From NCBI GenBank assembly GCA_949752735.1, contig OX457036.1, forward strand, positions 86,001,987-86,065,986: a stretch of 64,000 nucleotides of DNA, given 5' to 3'. The DNA is from Lumbricus terrestris (lineage: Eukaryota > Annelida > Clitellata > Crassiclitellata > Lumbricidae). The position numbers and the translations under genes were made by a program. The notes below the pieces were generated by a model. That model did not search any database. It was given only the letters and a program-made list of their open reading frames with translations, and had not been told where the DNA came from. Below are positions 63,693 through 64,000 of this stretch, one piece after another (within the stretch, counting starts at the first letter, position 1; each line of letters begins with the position of its first letter).

Positions 63693-64000
63693 GTAATTGA
63701 TTGGTTTGTGATAGTGTGCAGGTAAACAGAGTTATTCAATTTTCATTCTACTCTTCAAGCAAATGAACAATAATTCATATTGACTTCGCTTATTATGGTA
63801 TCGCAATCTAGATTAAAAATTCTATACAAGGAGTCGTGTCCCATCAAGAAATTCCGATAACTGATGGGTGGGTAGTAGACCTATGCAGATAAATATCTTA
63901 TCTGCGCTCTGCTGCCCGGCTCATTGGACGAATCCCTAAATTTTCCTCTGTTTCTACCTAGATGCGTGATGTGCTGCATTGGTTGCCAATAGCCCAACGC
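63693..64000. other. Intron, no feature seen
   Basis: AT-rich sequence after the transmembrane exon. No exon with a recognisable domain before the window ends. Confidence 0.4.

Overview
The window looks like part of an animal nuclear genome, most plausibly a marine invertebrate. Short exons with GT-AG borders are separated by long AT-rich introns, and transposons, microsatellites and the octamer TAGGCCTA are scattered throughout. The species cannot be fixed from the sequence. An echinoderm, hemichordate or other deuterostome is a guess only.

Host gene: one gene runs left to right across the whole window and is open at both ends. I can place 35 exons. In order they encode half WSC domains (a first-half exon and a second-half exon joined at a phase-0 intron), MEGF-type and other EGF-like domains, 22 calcium-binding EGF repeats of two alternating types (A, 126 nt; B, 129 nt), and a transmembrane exon at 63567-63692. 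The product should be a large, heavily glycosylated single-pass surface protein. Its N-terminus lies before the window and its cytoplasmic tail after it.

9.8-28.0 kb: the intron that splits one WSC domain is about 20 kb long because of nested insertions. A hAT-like element (8-bp target duplication TAGACGCG) contains a CR1/L2-like fragment and a 16.3-kb Polinton/Maverick (adintovirus-like) element with 6-bp target duplication TACGTC. The Polinton carries seventeen open genes: integrase, zinc-ribbon/PLA2 protein, packaging ATPase, penton, several virion-type or unknown proteins, a dUTPase-fold protein, major capsid protein, two fibre-like proteins, adenain-like protease, a triple zinc-ribbon protein and protein-primed DNA polymerase B. 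The core enzymes and capsid genes are uninterrupted, so the copy looks young; the only oddity is an integrase without an obvious ATG.

51.9-60.9 kb: a second, 9.0-kb element with about 500-bp inverted repeats and a 6-bp target duplication (ACTGTT) sits in an intron between two EGF exons. Its only large gene is a different polymerase B. That gene is split by introns and has a zinc-finger exon at its N-terminus. I see no integrase, capsid or ATPase gene in it. The termini carry arrays of AGGTCA half-sites. It is the best candidate in the window for something poorly described.

Elsewhere the introns hold many non-autonomous DNA transposons whose ends and target duplications can be read directly (hAT-like with 8-bp duplications, mariner-like with TA), CR1/L2-like retrotransposon fragments, a perfect 68-bp-arm hairpin at 32.45-32.60 kb, and several satellites.
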